Below, piece after piece: positions 34,319 to 45,712 of a DNA stretch of 64,000 bases (its first letter is position 1; every line of letters starts with the position of its first letter). Below the pieces are notes generated by a model. It saw only the letters and a program-made list of their open reading frames with translations. It was not told the DNA's origin and did not search any database. Source of the stretch: Phyto melanocephala (lineage: Eukaryota; Arthropoda; Insecta; Diptera; Rhinophoridae); assembly GCA_941918925.1 (NCBI GenBank), contig OW799233.1, positions 73,403,578-73,467,577 on the forward strand. The letters run 5' to 3'. A program made the translations under genes and the position numbers.

Positions 34319-35180
34319 CTAGCCAATCCCGGCGCGCGTTGCTACGCCCCTTCATGAATTCTAATCGCATTCTAAATTTTAATCGAATATCAAGTGCAAG
34401 GCTAAAAACTATAACTTTTTCTTTATGAGCGTGGCACTGCCCACTTTTCTAATTACGAAACTGTATAGTCATGACAACTCAATATGTGTGCAAAATTTCG
34501 GAAAAAACGGTCCAATGTAAGTACCTCAAAATGATACCTTTTCTTATGGGCGTGGCACTGCCCACTTTTCTAAATACGAAACTGTATAGTCATGACAACT
34601 CAATATGTGTGCAAAGTTTCAGAAAAAACGGTCCAATGTAAGTACCTCAAAATGATACCTTTTCTTATGGGCGTGGCACTGCCCACTTTTCTAAATACGA
34701 AACTGTATAGTCATGACAACTCAATATGTGTGCAAAGTTTCAAAAAAATCGGTCCAGTGCAAGTACCTCAAAATGATACCTTTTTTTTAATGGGCGTGTT
34801 ACTGCCCATTTTTTCAATCACGAAATTATAAAGTCATGACAACTCAATATGTGTGCAAGGTTTCAGAAAAATCGGTCCAGTGCAAGTACCTCAAAATTAA
34901 AACTTTTTTAGGGGCGTGGCCCCGCCCACTTTTCTTAACACGAAATTATTTAGACATGACAGCTCGATATGTGTGCAGTTTCAGAAAAATCGGTCAAGTG
35001 CAAGTAGCTAAAACTGATAACTAATTTTTTATGGGCGTGGCACTTTTTTTCACCCATAAACACTCCCTGGTATGTGTACAACAACTTACCAAAGTTTGAG
35101 TCCGATCGGTTTTACAGTTTCGGAGTCTATAGCTAACACACACACACACACACACAGAGTTTCACTTTTATATATATAGA
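34319..35180 (-). mobile_element. Non-autonomous Helitron, precise A|T insertion
   Basis: The minus strand starts TCTATATATATAAAAGTGAA at 35180 after an A and ends in CTAG at 34322-34319 before a T. A GC-rich CGCGCGCC patch precedes the CTAG. The opposite palindrome arm reads straight through (AATATATA joined to TGTATAAT) with no duplication. This is the Helitron insertion signature: 5' TC, 3' CTRR, between A and T, no target duplication. No Rep/helicase gene is inside. Six subrepeats of about 121 bp fill it. Confidence 0.88.
34427..35045. repeat. ~121-bp subrepeats inside the Helitron
   Basis: The landmark G(A/G)GCGTGGC occurs at 34427, 34548, 34669, 34792, 34912 and 35032. Each unit also has CATGACAACTCAATATGTGT and an AATCGGTCCAGTGC variant. 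Confidence 0.9.
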
Positions 35181-35517
35181 TATATATTAATTATCAGTAT
35201 ACTTGTCTGGATTAATTATAAAAAAACTTAATGGCTTGGTTTTTGCCAGTCACTAGCTTAAAATCAATAATTTGGTGGTTAGAATTGGAGAAACAATTAG
35301 GCCCATATAATCAAGCTAAGTAACTTATATTTTCATCTAATTAATTATTTCTTACAAAAACCTGTAAATTTGGTAAATTTTGAAATTTTGCAAATTGCAG
35401 AGACACCGGATTGCCCTTTTTTAAATCCTTACTTTCCAACTTAAACAGAAATAATTGAACAGTTACAAGTTAGTTGAAAATAAATTGAATTTAACTACTT
35501 ACATTAAGTCATGTACA

Positions 35518-37300
35518 AAAATATAAAAAAAATGTGCATCAGTAGATTAAAAATATGTATTTGAATATTTTAAATAAATTTTTTAACCAAATTATATTTT
35601 TATCTATTTATTCTTTTGTAAAGGGTGGATAAATTTATTAGTAAGATTTTGATTTTTAAACTTCTATAACATTTTGCTTTTAAAAGATTTTCAAACGAAA
35701 TAAATTTTGTATAATTTTAATATTTGTTAGCCATTAGTGCATGAAAATAAATTGTTTATAATGTTTAGAGATAATTTTTTTTTACTTAGGTCAAAATTTT
35801 CCTAAATTCCCATTTTTAATAGAGCATAACTTCTAGAGAACATAAGATAACAAAAACAAATTAGCACTATTTCGTAGATAAAATTTTCCTCTATACCTCT
35901 TTACCCCATTGTATAGCCGGAACGATCCGACCGTGAGCACCAGACCAATTTTTGTGACACAAGGTCAAATATTTTTTGCAAAATATTAGTAAAAGAGCTA
36001 AACAACAAATTTTTTGTAATGTGTTTTTTTTAAGTATTTTAGTTTTTATACCCGCCACCAAAAAAAATTTATATATATATATAGTCTGAATCGGGGTTTG
36101 ATGACGGTCTAGCTATGTCCGTCCGTCTGTTGATAGAGGTCCCACCGAAAAACCTAGAGGGCTCAAATTTTGCCAAAATATGTCTTATATATAAGGTTTG
36201 TTTGGAATTGAAAATGGACTAAATCGGAATATTAGTATGAAAGTTATAGCTCGTAATGCAAGATTAGGTCGAAAAAACCGTGTCCTTCCAACATCGAATA
36301 AAATAAAGTTGTGTCCACCAGCATCAAGGTAGAGTCATGAAACTCCAAATATATACTTCCTGAGCAAAAACCATGTTTCTCCCCAAAAATTGCTTAAATG
36401 TATGCATTAGAAAGGGAGTTATAAATCAAAAGGAATGAATATTTATACCGCGCAGTGTATTTTTCAGTATATTTGATGTACGATTCTGAAGTTTAGTGCT
36501 TTGGCTTTGTTATGACCGAAAATCAATGTGACACGCCCACTTTTACGCCCACCTCCCATTTAACGTTTTACCTAAAATTCATATAATTTCTCTATGAATA
36601 AAGATTTTGGAAAAATAAAGTACTATTTTGAAATACCTAAGTTGTATTCATTAGCAGAAATAACTTTGACACGCCTACCCTAACGCCCACTTTTCACGTT
36701 ATCTACCGATAGTGAAATTTAAAAGCTCATAAAACCGACAAAATTCGAGGTATGATAATAAAATTTGCTACATAAATCCTTCTAACCAATGTAATTGTTG
36801 TGCCAAAAAGTTTAGGTAACACGCCCACCTCCCATATAATGCTTTATCTCAAATTCATATAATTTTTCAATCAATAAAGATTTTGGACTACTAAAGGACT
36901 ATGTTGAAATATCTAAGTTGCATTCGTTAGCTGATATAACTTTGACACGCCTACAACGCCCACTTTTCACTACCGCTAGTTAAATTTAAAAGCTCACACA
37001 ACCGACAAAATTAGAGGTATGATGATAAAATTTGCTACATAAATCCTTCTAACCTTCTAATGTTATTGTTGTGCCAAAAAGTTTGGGTGACACGCCCACT
37101 TTAACGCCTACCTCTCATATAACGGCTTATCTTAAATTCATGTAATTTCTCTATTGACAAAGTTTTTGGAAGAATTAAGGACTATATTGAAATATCTTAG
37201 TTGTATTTATTAGCATAAAATTTATTGACACGCCTACTTTAATGCCCACTTTTATTGAAAGACTAAATTAACAAAAGCATTTTACTAGCATATCGAAGTT
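35518..37300. repeat. Third partial copy of palindrome interior plus ~285-bp units
   Basis: 35518-35640 repeats 31327-31450 in direct orientation. 36050-36480 repeats the GTCCGTCCGTCTGTTGA-containing dispersed element. From about 36530 three diverged units start at 36530, 36819 and 37090 with ACACGCCCAC and share the ATTTCTCTAT...TTGACACGCCTAC pattern. No coding is seen. Confidence 0.75.
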
Positions 37301-37304
37301 ATAA

Positions 37305-37640
37305 AAGGTGGTTAAATTTTAAGGGCCGATGTTGATTTTAAATAAATCACATTTTTTTTTGGGAAATTATTATCATTTCTTTTTTTGGTAATGATAATAT
37401 TTGTATGATTCAATTATGTATGGAACAAAATATCAGCCAAATGGCACCCAACCCCTAACCTTGGCGCCACACCTCCAACCGATGGTCCAAATTTTCAATG
37501 GCAATATTGGTGCTCAATTGTTAGGCACGATGATGAGTCGAGGTTGACAGCTCTTTTGCCAGACGATCGCAAAAAACAGCAATGGTTCCCATTCAACGAA
37601 CTAAAAAGGCATTCACAGATGTTCTAACATTTTATATAGA
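37305..37640. mobile_element. Mariner-derived fragment (GGTTAAATTTTAAGGGCC end)
   Basis: It begins like 37995 and continues in parallel (GGCGCCACACCTCCAACCGAT, TTGACAGCTCTTTTGCCA, GGCATTCACAGATGTT). It is a truncated copy without a frame. Confidence 0.6.
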
Positions 37641-37994
37641 CCTGTTTTCAGAAATTTAAATATTTTTTAAAAAATATATTAGAAAGATTTTCTTAAAGGA
37701 AATTTTATTGCAGAATTTCGGTTTTTTAAGTTTTTTCAATAAGCTAAAGCGTTTTTGAGTTACGCGAACATATGTTGTGCAACCTCCTCCATTTTCGAAA
37801 TAACGGTATATCTCGAAAACCAGAGCCAATCTTAAAAAACCGCGGGCACCACTGAATTCAGCGTACCCGAATTATGTTAAAACGCCAGGTGCCCAGCTTG
37901 TCACGAAAAAAAGGTGTAAATTTCTTGCACAGTGTTATTAATTAAATAATTAAGATCAAACTTTGTATAGATTTTTACTTACAAAAAGCAATAT

Positions 37995-38545
37995 AAAGGG
38001 TGGTTAAATTTTAAGGGCCGATGTTGATTTTGAATAAAACACAAATTCTTAAGAAGTTATTGTTTCTTTTTATTATGATAATATTGGTATGGTTCAATTA
38101 TGTATGGAACAAAATATTGGCCGCAACCTCAGCGGCACACCTCCATCCGATTGTCCAAATTTTCAATGACAATGTTCAATTGTTGGGCACAATGATAAGT
38201 CAAGGTTGACTGTTCTTTTGCCACACTATCGTGAAAAACAGCAATGTTTTTTATTCAACGAACGAAGAAGGCATTCACAGATGTTTTTACATTTCATACA
38301 GACCTGTTTTGCACAAATTTAAATGTTTTTCACAATTCTGCCGATTGTGGACGAATTTGAACAATTATGTTGATCAAAAGAATTACGAAATGTACCTACG
38401 AAATGCATTTTGATTTGAACGCCCATTTCCATAAAAAGCATGAATAACTTTAACGCGTTGCTCGATTGTGTATCTTTCCATGGTTTAAATTGAGTAAGCC
38501 TGAAGTTGAGAAATGTCAAATGAAATGCAGAAAAAACTGATACGA
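37995..38545 (-). mobile_element. Deleted Tc1/mariner element
   Basis: The left end is AAAGGGTGGTTAAATTTTAA. Internal sequence parallels 37305-37640. The minus-strand 5' part codes the start of a transposase (38340-38481). The right terminal repeat is truncated near 38545. Most of the transposase gene is deleted. Confidence 0.6.
38319..38481 (-). pseudogene. Mariner-type transposase N-terminus (HTH), truncated
   Basis: From the ATG at 38481 the minus strand reads MERYTIEQRVKVIHAFYGNG, then RSNQNAFRRYI. After a shift, HNCSNSSTIGRIVKNI follows and then a stop. This is the paired-like helix-turn-helix opening of IS630/mariner transposases, which binds the terminal repeats. The catalytic domain is gone. 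Confidence 0.68.
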
Positions 38546-39409
38546 TAGCAGGATTTCCAAACCCGCTGATCTGGAGTGTATGGCTCAACAATAAATTTCC
38601 TGCAGATTGGAAATATAGTGTAGTAGTTACAATTACTAAAAATGGTGACCTTACGCAGCACGTTGGGTTGAAATTCCCAATAATGGCTCTTAATTGAAAA
38701 TTAATATTTTTAAAAAGTAATCAATTATAGGTTATAGCAAACAAAATTCTGCATCACTAACTATCTTTTGCATTTTCCTATGTTATTTATTTTTCGAGCT
38801 GTGCGTTGTTAAAGTTGAACTTTTGTAAAGTTTTTGAATACAGTGGTAAAAATTAAAAAAAAATTTTAAAAATTTTTATATTATAATAGCATAAAAGTAA
38901 TATTTTTACAATGGAACTTTCAACCACAGGTATTTGGAAACTCAAATATGTATCCCAGTTAAATATTTTTGTTGTAGAAATATTTTTAATATTTTTTTGA
39001 AAACTGGTCTAAAAACAATCATTTTTCACTTTTAAGTAGAAATTTAAATTCGGTTTGGGCAAGCTTGGGTAAAAAAAAAAATTTTTAAGTTTTCTTTGAT
39101 ATGTCTACTTACAAATCATATAAAAACATTTTGCGGATTTTGTGCGATAAGACTGAAAAAAAATAGTTTTTCAATTTAACATCAAAGAAAAATTCGTGTA
39201 TGCTTAGTAATGCACTCACTGTATTAATCATGTAAGTGTGTGCATACATATGTTTGGTATGTAGTTTTGTTATTGTTTATTTTTGTTAATTTTCTCATTG
39301 TCAGTATTGCTATTTTTAATAGTTCCGTCTCCAATACTGGTAAAATAACATAGGACTTTAACATGTACTTGTCATTGGATAGGCTAATATGTTCTTTTGA
39401 AGCAACAGC
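38546..39409. other. AT-rich stretch, no supported gene
   Basis: Nothing is recognised apart from low-complexity runs. Confidence 0.5.
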
Positions 39410-40100
39410 GATCAGGTGCTTCTGCATGGTTGGATAAGATTTTTTGAGTGCCTTCTACACTTGTCATATAAAATTTCAATCAAAAAATGGCAAGCAAGGT
39501 CCGAAGCAGAAAAAAAAAGTGGTGATGAAACCAGATTAAAAATACAGGTCGAGTTCAGACAAAAAACCGGACTTATACATAGTTGACCAGCCAGAGGGTT
39601 TGGAAACTCAAATGACGGGAATACAGTCAGACTGAACTGATAAAAAATTTGCATACTATTTTAATTGCTGTATCGTGTGGTCATCAGATTAATGTTGAAA
39701 AATTAAGAAATTTTACTTTATCGACCGCAAAATACTTTGTTGGAAAATACCCATGGTATAACATGTCTTCCACTTTACATAAATAATACATGGTTCGGAG
39801 ATTATTACTCATGCACTGTTACATATTGGTCAATTATCAGAGGAAGCGCAGGATGTTCGCAATAAAGATTTTAAATCATACAGAGAACGGAAATGCAGTC
39901 GCAAGAATTACAATGAAGAAATTTTTAATAGATTTTTAATAAGATCTGATCCTATTATTAGTAATATGAGCAAACATTACAAAAATAAAAATAGCGTGTT
40001 ACCACAGCAGGTATTGAACCTTCTAATATTACCTAAAATTTCTGAAAAAAATAATTCCGATTATATTTATTTTAGTGATTCAACGAAAGTTTCGAATGGA
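39410..40100 (+). pseudogene. Transib/RAG1-like transposase C-terminal fragment
   Basis: Plus-strand pieces in order are WIRFFECLLHLSYKISIKKW (39430-39490), EFRQKTGLIHS, GFGNSNDGNT (39595-39625), IAVSCGHQINVEKLRNFTLS (from 39664) and WYNMSSTLHK. After a 1-base shift near 39780, one open frame runs from IIHGSEIITHALLHIGQLSE onward, through FLIRSDPIISN and VLPQQVLNLL. The LPIGQLSEEAQ-type block is where RAG1-like enzymes carry the catalytic Glu. It is related to, but clearly different from, the transposase at 7782-9529. No ends or target duplication were found. The frame runs on into the LOA-like ORF1 to 40262, a fortuitous fusion. Confidence 0.7.
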
Positions 40101-40110
40101 GATTGTGATA

Positions 40111-40560
40111 ATTGGGGAACTTCGAAAGAGACGGACAATGAAGCCTTGCAAAAGGTGGAGAGGATAGTCTCTGAGGATACTCCGATTAGACGTGACCAAT
40201 TGAGAGATTGGATTGAGATGGACATTGAAGCCTCGCAAGAGGCGGAGAGGTTAATCTCTTAAGCTACTCCAGTGGGTAGAGAGTTAACGGTGAAGGACAT
40301 TGATATATCCGCCCCAGCAGGAGTGGAGGCATCTGTCCAGATCACGGAAACCTCTCTGTCTATGCCTTGGATAAAACCGAGAAGCAAAGACAAAAGAGGA
40401 AACGTCGAAGGAGCAGGAAAGCTATTGAAAAGATATCAAATCGGATCGATAGCCTTATGGATGAGGAGACGACACCTGAAGTAGAGGGAACAGGGAAAAA
40501 GTTTAAGGGTGATAAACCCAGGAACTTTGACCCGAACCAACTACGGAAGGTGGAAACTCC
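40111..40560 (+). pseudogene. LOA-like ORF1 remnant
   Basis: This plus-strand stretch upstream of the endonuclease is charged and has two similar segments (EALQKVERIVSEDTP and EASQEAERLIS). A Lys/Arg-rich region follows (40380-40440). No zinc knuckle is found. Position before ORF2 and base composition unlike the flanks argue that it is the decayed ORF1 of the LOA-like element. Confidence 0.45.
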
Positions 40561-40562
40561 GA

Positions 40563-43280
40563 GTGTATATCAACTGAATCTGCATCATAGCAGAGCGGCT
40601 TCGGCGGTGATGATGCGATGTTTTGTGGAGGATGGGTTGGATATGGCCTTGCTACAGGAACCATGGATTGGTAGGGATCATGGGCCTGTCTCGTCAGACC
40701 GCCAGTCTGTTTCACTCACAGACACACAGACTATGACACACCGGACTCCCATCCTTCGGGGGAGGTTGGGAATCTGGTGGAGTTCTGTAGGTTGAGGGGT
40801 ATGCCTCTTGTCATGGGCTGTGATGCTAATTCACACAGTACTGTATGGGGCAGTACGGATGATAATCACAGGACACAGTAATTGCTGGAGTTTGTAGAGT
40901 GTCATGACCTGCTGGTCCTGAACAGGGGTGTCGAGTCTACCTTCGTGGATTCACGTAGGGCGGAGGTTATCGACATCACCTTATCCTCTGTCGGGATGCT
41001 GGATAGTTGGGAATTGGAGATTGATGGACAGATTGACCAAGTCTGACCACAGGGCTATCCAGTTTGAGATTCTATATGGTAGGAGGCGGAGGAAGGTGCG
41101 TAGGCGTATCAGGGTGCGGAAGGATACGGATCGCACTAAGTACGAGGAGTGCCTCTCGGGACTTTCGGGGAGTGTTCCACACCGGGCATTCCGGAACACG
41201 GAGGATATTGAGCGGTCGGTGGAGTGGGTAAACTCTACTGTCGGACTTTCCTTCGAGAATGCGTGTCCTCTCACGGTAGTGGATGAAAAAGATTCTACTC
41301 CATGGTGGAGTAGTGAATTGGAATCCATAAAGAGGGACACGAGAAGGGCCTTTAATCGTTACATGAGTGGGCGGAATCGTAGCTTATGGGACGAATATAA
41401 GGCGAAGAGGAGGAAGCTGAAGAGAAGTACACGTCTTCGGAAACGAAGCACGTGGTAGGAATTCTGCTCCGTCATGGATGCATCTGAAGTTGAGAGACTG
41501 CAGAGGATGGTGTCTAGAGACCCTGTCTCCAGACTTGGGCTTATTCGCAGGAGCGATGGCGGCATGACGGAGACGATGGAGGTGACATTACAATCGCTTA
41601 TGGAGGTACATTTTCCTGGAAGTTTCATTTCGAATGACTCATGGGTTCCCGTTAACAGGGGAGCCAGTGAGGTAAGGCGAAGGGATGCTGAAAGGCTAGT
41701 AACTCTTAATGGGGTTAGAAGTGCAATTTTGTCTTTTGCCCCATTTAAGGCTGCTGGGATGGATGGGATATTTCCTGCATTACTACAGTGGGGTATGAAC
41801 TTGTGGTGATTAGAGAAATATTTGTTGCCTGTCTTTCGACAGGGCATATTCCGGTGGCATGGAGGGAGACCAGGGTAGTTTTTCTTCCCAAACCGGGGAG
41901 GAGGGACTTTACGGAGGCTAAGTCGTTCAGGCCGATCAGTCTTACATCCTTTCTATAGAAGGCAATGGAAAGGGTGTTGGTTGACTTCCTGGAGGAGAAC
42001 ACGCTGATGGATAGGCCATTGAGTGGGAGTCAGCACGCTTACAGGGCTGGGAGGTCTACTGAGACTGCCCCGCACGAATTGGTGAGGGTTGCTGAGAGGG
42101 AGGTTTTCAATGTTGATCTGGCTTTGTCCGTATTTATGGACATAGAGGGCGACGATTAGGCGGAAGTTGAACGGGGTTCCAAAGATTGCTTGCATTGGTA
42201 TATGTGGCGCGATACGTACCACACCAACGCAAGTGATGGAGGCAATGCTGGGATTGCTGCGGTTGGACTTATTTCTAAGGGAGACGGCGGCAAGATAGGC
42301 GATTCGTATGCGAAGCGATGGCATGTGGTATCGGTTTTGGGGCATAGGAGAATCCTGGACCTCGTGGATAAAGAGGTTAGGGAGGCTCAGATGCCGATGG
42401 AGCGCATGAGTCGGCTGAAAGTGGTCGAAAGGCTACATCACACGCTCATAGCGGATGGATTCATGTACGATGAGTGCTTGGAGAATGACATCAGTATCTT
42501 TACTGATGGGTCCTTTATGGACGGAAGGGCAGGTGCTGGTGTGTACTCATCTGAGTTGAACTTATCCTGCATCCTGAATCTGGAGGAGTACGTGTCAGTC
42601 TATCAGGCAGAAATGCTTGGTTTGCTGCACGCGTTGGACCACCTGTTGGAATGTCGAATGTATGGGAAGAGAATTCTTATTGCACTTGACAACCAGTCGG
42701 TTGTAAAACGTATGCAGCGGATAGATGTGAACTCCTCTTTGGTGCTTGAGTGTGTTCTAAAGCTCAATAGGTGTGCCTCTACAAATGAGGTAACGCTGAT
42801 GTGGGTTAAGGGACACGTGGGCATAGCTGGGAATGAGGCTGCTGACGAACTTGCGAAGAAGGGGTCTAAGGCTGCATTCTGAGGACCGGACCCCAGAATT
42901 GCTCTGGGTAATGGGTTAGTGCGGGCGAGGATCTTTCAATGGGTGAACTCTATAAACTTGCGAAGGTGGATGGAGGGAACCACGTGTAGACAGGCCCCTA
43001 TGGTGCTCAGGGAACCACTTGGCAGGGGTGCAGTGAAGATATTCGGTTTTAATCGGAGTATGACGAGCTGGATCGCACACGTTTAATTGTGAGTGCGATG
43101 GGGGACCTTAATCTGAGGGAGATGCTGGCGATTACAAAGGCCTGTGCGATGAGGATTGTCGACAATCACCAGTCGGCAGTGTGAAATCGTTTTCCTAGTC
43201 CAGAGCAAACGCTGGTTGTGGCGCGGGACTCAGTGATTGAAGGTATACTGATCGGTAGACACGAAATCACTGAGGAGTGA
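40563..43280 (+). pseudogene. LOA-like ORF2: endonuclease, partial RT, RNase H
   Basis: The endonuclease opens SVYQLNLHHSRAASAV and continues after a shift with VMGCDANSHSTVWGSTDDN, VIDITLSS and SDHRAIQF (to about 41065). The linker has DSTPWWSSEL. The RT N-terminus shows FAPFKAAGMDGIFPALL, RETRVVFLPKPG, SFRPISLTS and LSGSQHAYRAGRST. At 42148 it jumps from FMDIEG directly to RRKLNGVPKIACIGICGA, so the RT palm with its catalytic Asp pair is deleted. RNase H follows intact: FTDGSFMDGRAGAG, YQAEMLGLL, IALDNQSVV and WVKGHVGIAGNEAADELAK. The C-terminal zinc finger appears lost. Several stops and shifts exist. RNase H after RT points to the LOA or I groups. Confidence 0.85.
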
Positions 43281-43439
43281 AGGGGGTCGAAAAGGGACCC
43301 GTGATAGAGTGGTCTTCTTCGATATTCCCCCTACATGTATTTATATATATATTTTAGTGACCGCGAATATGAAGATTAATAATATTAAAAATAAAATGTA
43401 AATTTATTATAAATATTAATATTAATAAAAACTTTTTTA

Positions 43440-44960
43440 ATAAATAAAGATTAGTATGGCCTATTTCCGGTAAAATGTTGTATGAGGGCTATACGAAATC
43501 ACTTACCGATTCCGTTGAATTTTTGTATTCTGAGTAACTAACCTAAAAAAATCATATGCGTCGAATTTCATTCATTTATCTTTAAAAATGGAGTTTGCAA
43601 AGCAATTTAAATATTCATACGGGCAGACAAACGGATATCCCTGGAGTTTAAAAAAATGTTTTTTTTTCAAACCCATTTAATACTACAAAACGAAAAAAAA
43701 AGTGTTATCTCTAACCCCTGAATTAAGAGCCGTTTTTAGCAATTTCAACCCAATGTGCGCAGTGTAAAAACTGGAGTGGTATTACCGTGCTTAACGCTAT
43801 AGTAAAAATAATGTCGATTTTGATACTGCAACGAATGTCAACAGTAGTGGAACGAATTGTACGAAACTAACAGGCTGGTTTTAGGCCTAGAAAATAATGT
43901 GAATACTCTACTTATTACTATTAAGCAATCGGCAGAGTACAACACACTCTTATAACTGCTGTTCGTAGATTTTGAGACTGATTTTGACACAATATCCCGT
44001 TATTCTATGTGGTCTTCACTAATTAGTAAAGACATAGCGGAAAAAATCGTCACCCTAATACGCAAGTTCTACAAAGATGCAGAGTGAGGTCCGATTCAAT
44101 GGAAAAAAAGCCAACCCTTCATAACTACTGTTAACGTAAGGCAGAGGTGTATCATGTAACCCACATTATTTATTCTGCTTTTGGATTGTGAAATGAAAAA
44201 AATCAACAGGGAGGCTCCTTCCGGCATTCGATGAAATATGATAGAATACCTAAATGATATAGACTATGAAGATGACATACGTTTAATGCCCTACCGCTTT
44301 GCGGATATTCAGGCAAAGCTAAAAGGACTCTCCGAGAACATCAAAAAAGTAGGATTGAGAATTAACAGCAAAAAGACAAAGTTTATGCGGTTTTGAACTA
44401 ATATAACCACACCACTTGTTGTTGGTAATACAATATTTGAAGATATAGAATCCTGTAATTATCTCGGGTGTCCAATTACGAAGACGGTGTCTCTGCAGCC
44501 GATATTGATGACCGCATTAACAAAGCGTTTCTCAAGTTGCACAAGGTTTGGCGCGCTAACAACTTATCCAAGAAGACCAAATTACGTGTATTCAATTGCA
44601 GCGTAAAGTCTGTGTTGTTATATGTTTTCAATACATGGAGCCTTACAAAATTAACCACGAAAAAATACAAACGTTCGTTGACCGGTGATATATAAGATAA
44701 GATATTCAATGAAACCCGTTGGAACCAGGCACATTCTAAATTTGGCATTATTGTAAATGATATACAGAGACACCAGGGCTGCTCTAGACTGGAACCCTCA
44801 AGGTCAAGGCCAGCCTGGTCGACCACGTAATTCTTGAATCCGATCTATCAGAAAATAATATGAAGCTGCTCATCTTACATTGAACAAGGTTATGCTACTT
44901 GCCGGAGATAGGAATAGATGGAGAGAATTCGTTGACGCCCTATGTTCCCTGTGAAAATTT
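43440..44960 (+). pseudogene. RTE-type reverse transcriptase fossil, copy 1
   Basis: Plus-strand remnants are NWSGITVLNAIVKIMSILIL, QAGFRPRK, YEDDIRLMPYRFADIQAKLK (the DD catalytic region), ADIDDRINKAFLKLHKVWRA and KTKLRVFNCSVKSVLLY. Near the end are RPGRPRNS and LLAGDRNRWREFVDALCSL. This order is that of RTE-group ORF2 from RT palm to C-terminus. There are many stops and shifts, so the copy is ancient relative to the duplication that carries it. Confidence 0.78.
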
Positions 44961-45499
44961 AATCAAATATCTAATTTTGCATTTTTGTATGTATAATATT
45001 TAGGATAAATAAAGGATATATGTTTATATATATATATATATATGTATATATATAAAAGAGTAACGTGACTGACTGACTGATTTATCATCGCACAGCCGAA
45101 ACGCAAAGAGCTAGAGACATGAAATTTGAACAATCGGTTTCTCTTTAGATGTATAGCTCCACTAAGAAGGAATTTTTGGAAATTCGTACTTTAAGGGGAT
45201 AAAAAAGGGTAAAAACGGTAATCTCATATCTGCTAAACTAAAAATGATACAAATTAAATTGAAAAAGTATTGTAATTTGCACAAAAAATAAACTGACAGG
45301 TGTCTGGCCTTTTTGGAGTTTTCAACCACTAAGGGGAAAAAACGGGTAAAAACTATAATTTGATATTTTTTTGGTACCCTGCGTAACTTCCAAACACATA
45401 AAGCTAGGAAAAAGGTTTAAGCTGTTTCAAGTAATCCTCGAAAAAAATATTAATAAGAATTCGGCACTTTTTTTAAATTCGAGTTGCAAAATTTTCCAA

Positions 45500-45712
45500 A
45501 GTTGAAGGATCGATGTGAAAACCTTCAATCATACAAAAATTGACAAGGAGATCGAGGAAGATCCAGTGCAGATAGCGTCAATGCAACTATGCCGGTTAAT
45601 AGAACGAGCTTGCAATGCTACAACGTACCAAACAGATTTGGTTCTCCATGCTATTGGTGGAATGAGGAGATACGAAGCCTCAGATTGGAATGTCTAAGAT
45701 CGAGGCGCAAGG
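45500..45712 (+). pseudogene. R1-like internally deleted ORF piece, plus orientation
   Basis: This stretch runs from an ORF1 segment (VKTFNHTKIDKEIEEDPVQI) through SMQLCRLIERAC to an endonuclease-RT linker in another frame (CYWWNEEIRSLRLECLRSRR). The adjoining sequence at 45713-46425 is largely its inverse, so the two form a head-to-head pair. Confidence 0.65.

Larger units (their letters stand above)
32387..35517. repeat. Right arm of giant inverted repeat
   Basis: This arm is the inverse of 29224-31381. It is 3131 bp, or about 2.27 kb once the Helitron is subtracted, close to the left arm's 2158 bp. The arms differ by scattered substitutions and small indels, so the duplication is not fresh. 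The sequence just beyond 35517 repeats part of the arm interior again in direct orientation. Confidence 0.92.

Noticed and set aside
40981..41847. Long minus-strand ORFs opposite the LOA-like ORF2
   Set aside because: These are shadows of the plus-strand coding sequence, which carries the recognisable endonuclease and RT motifs.
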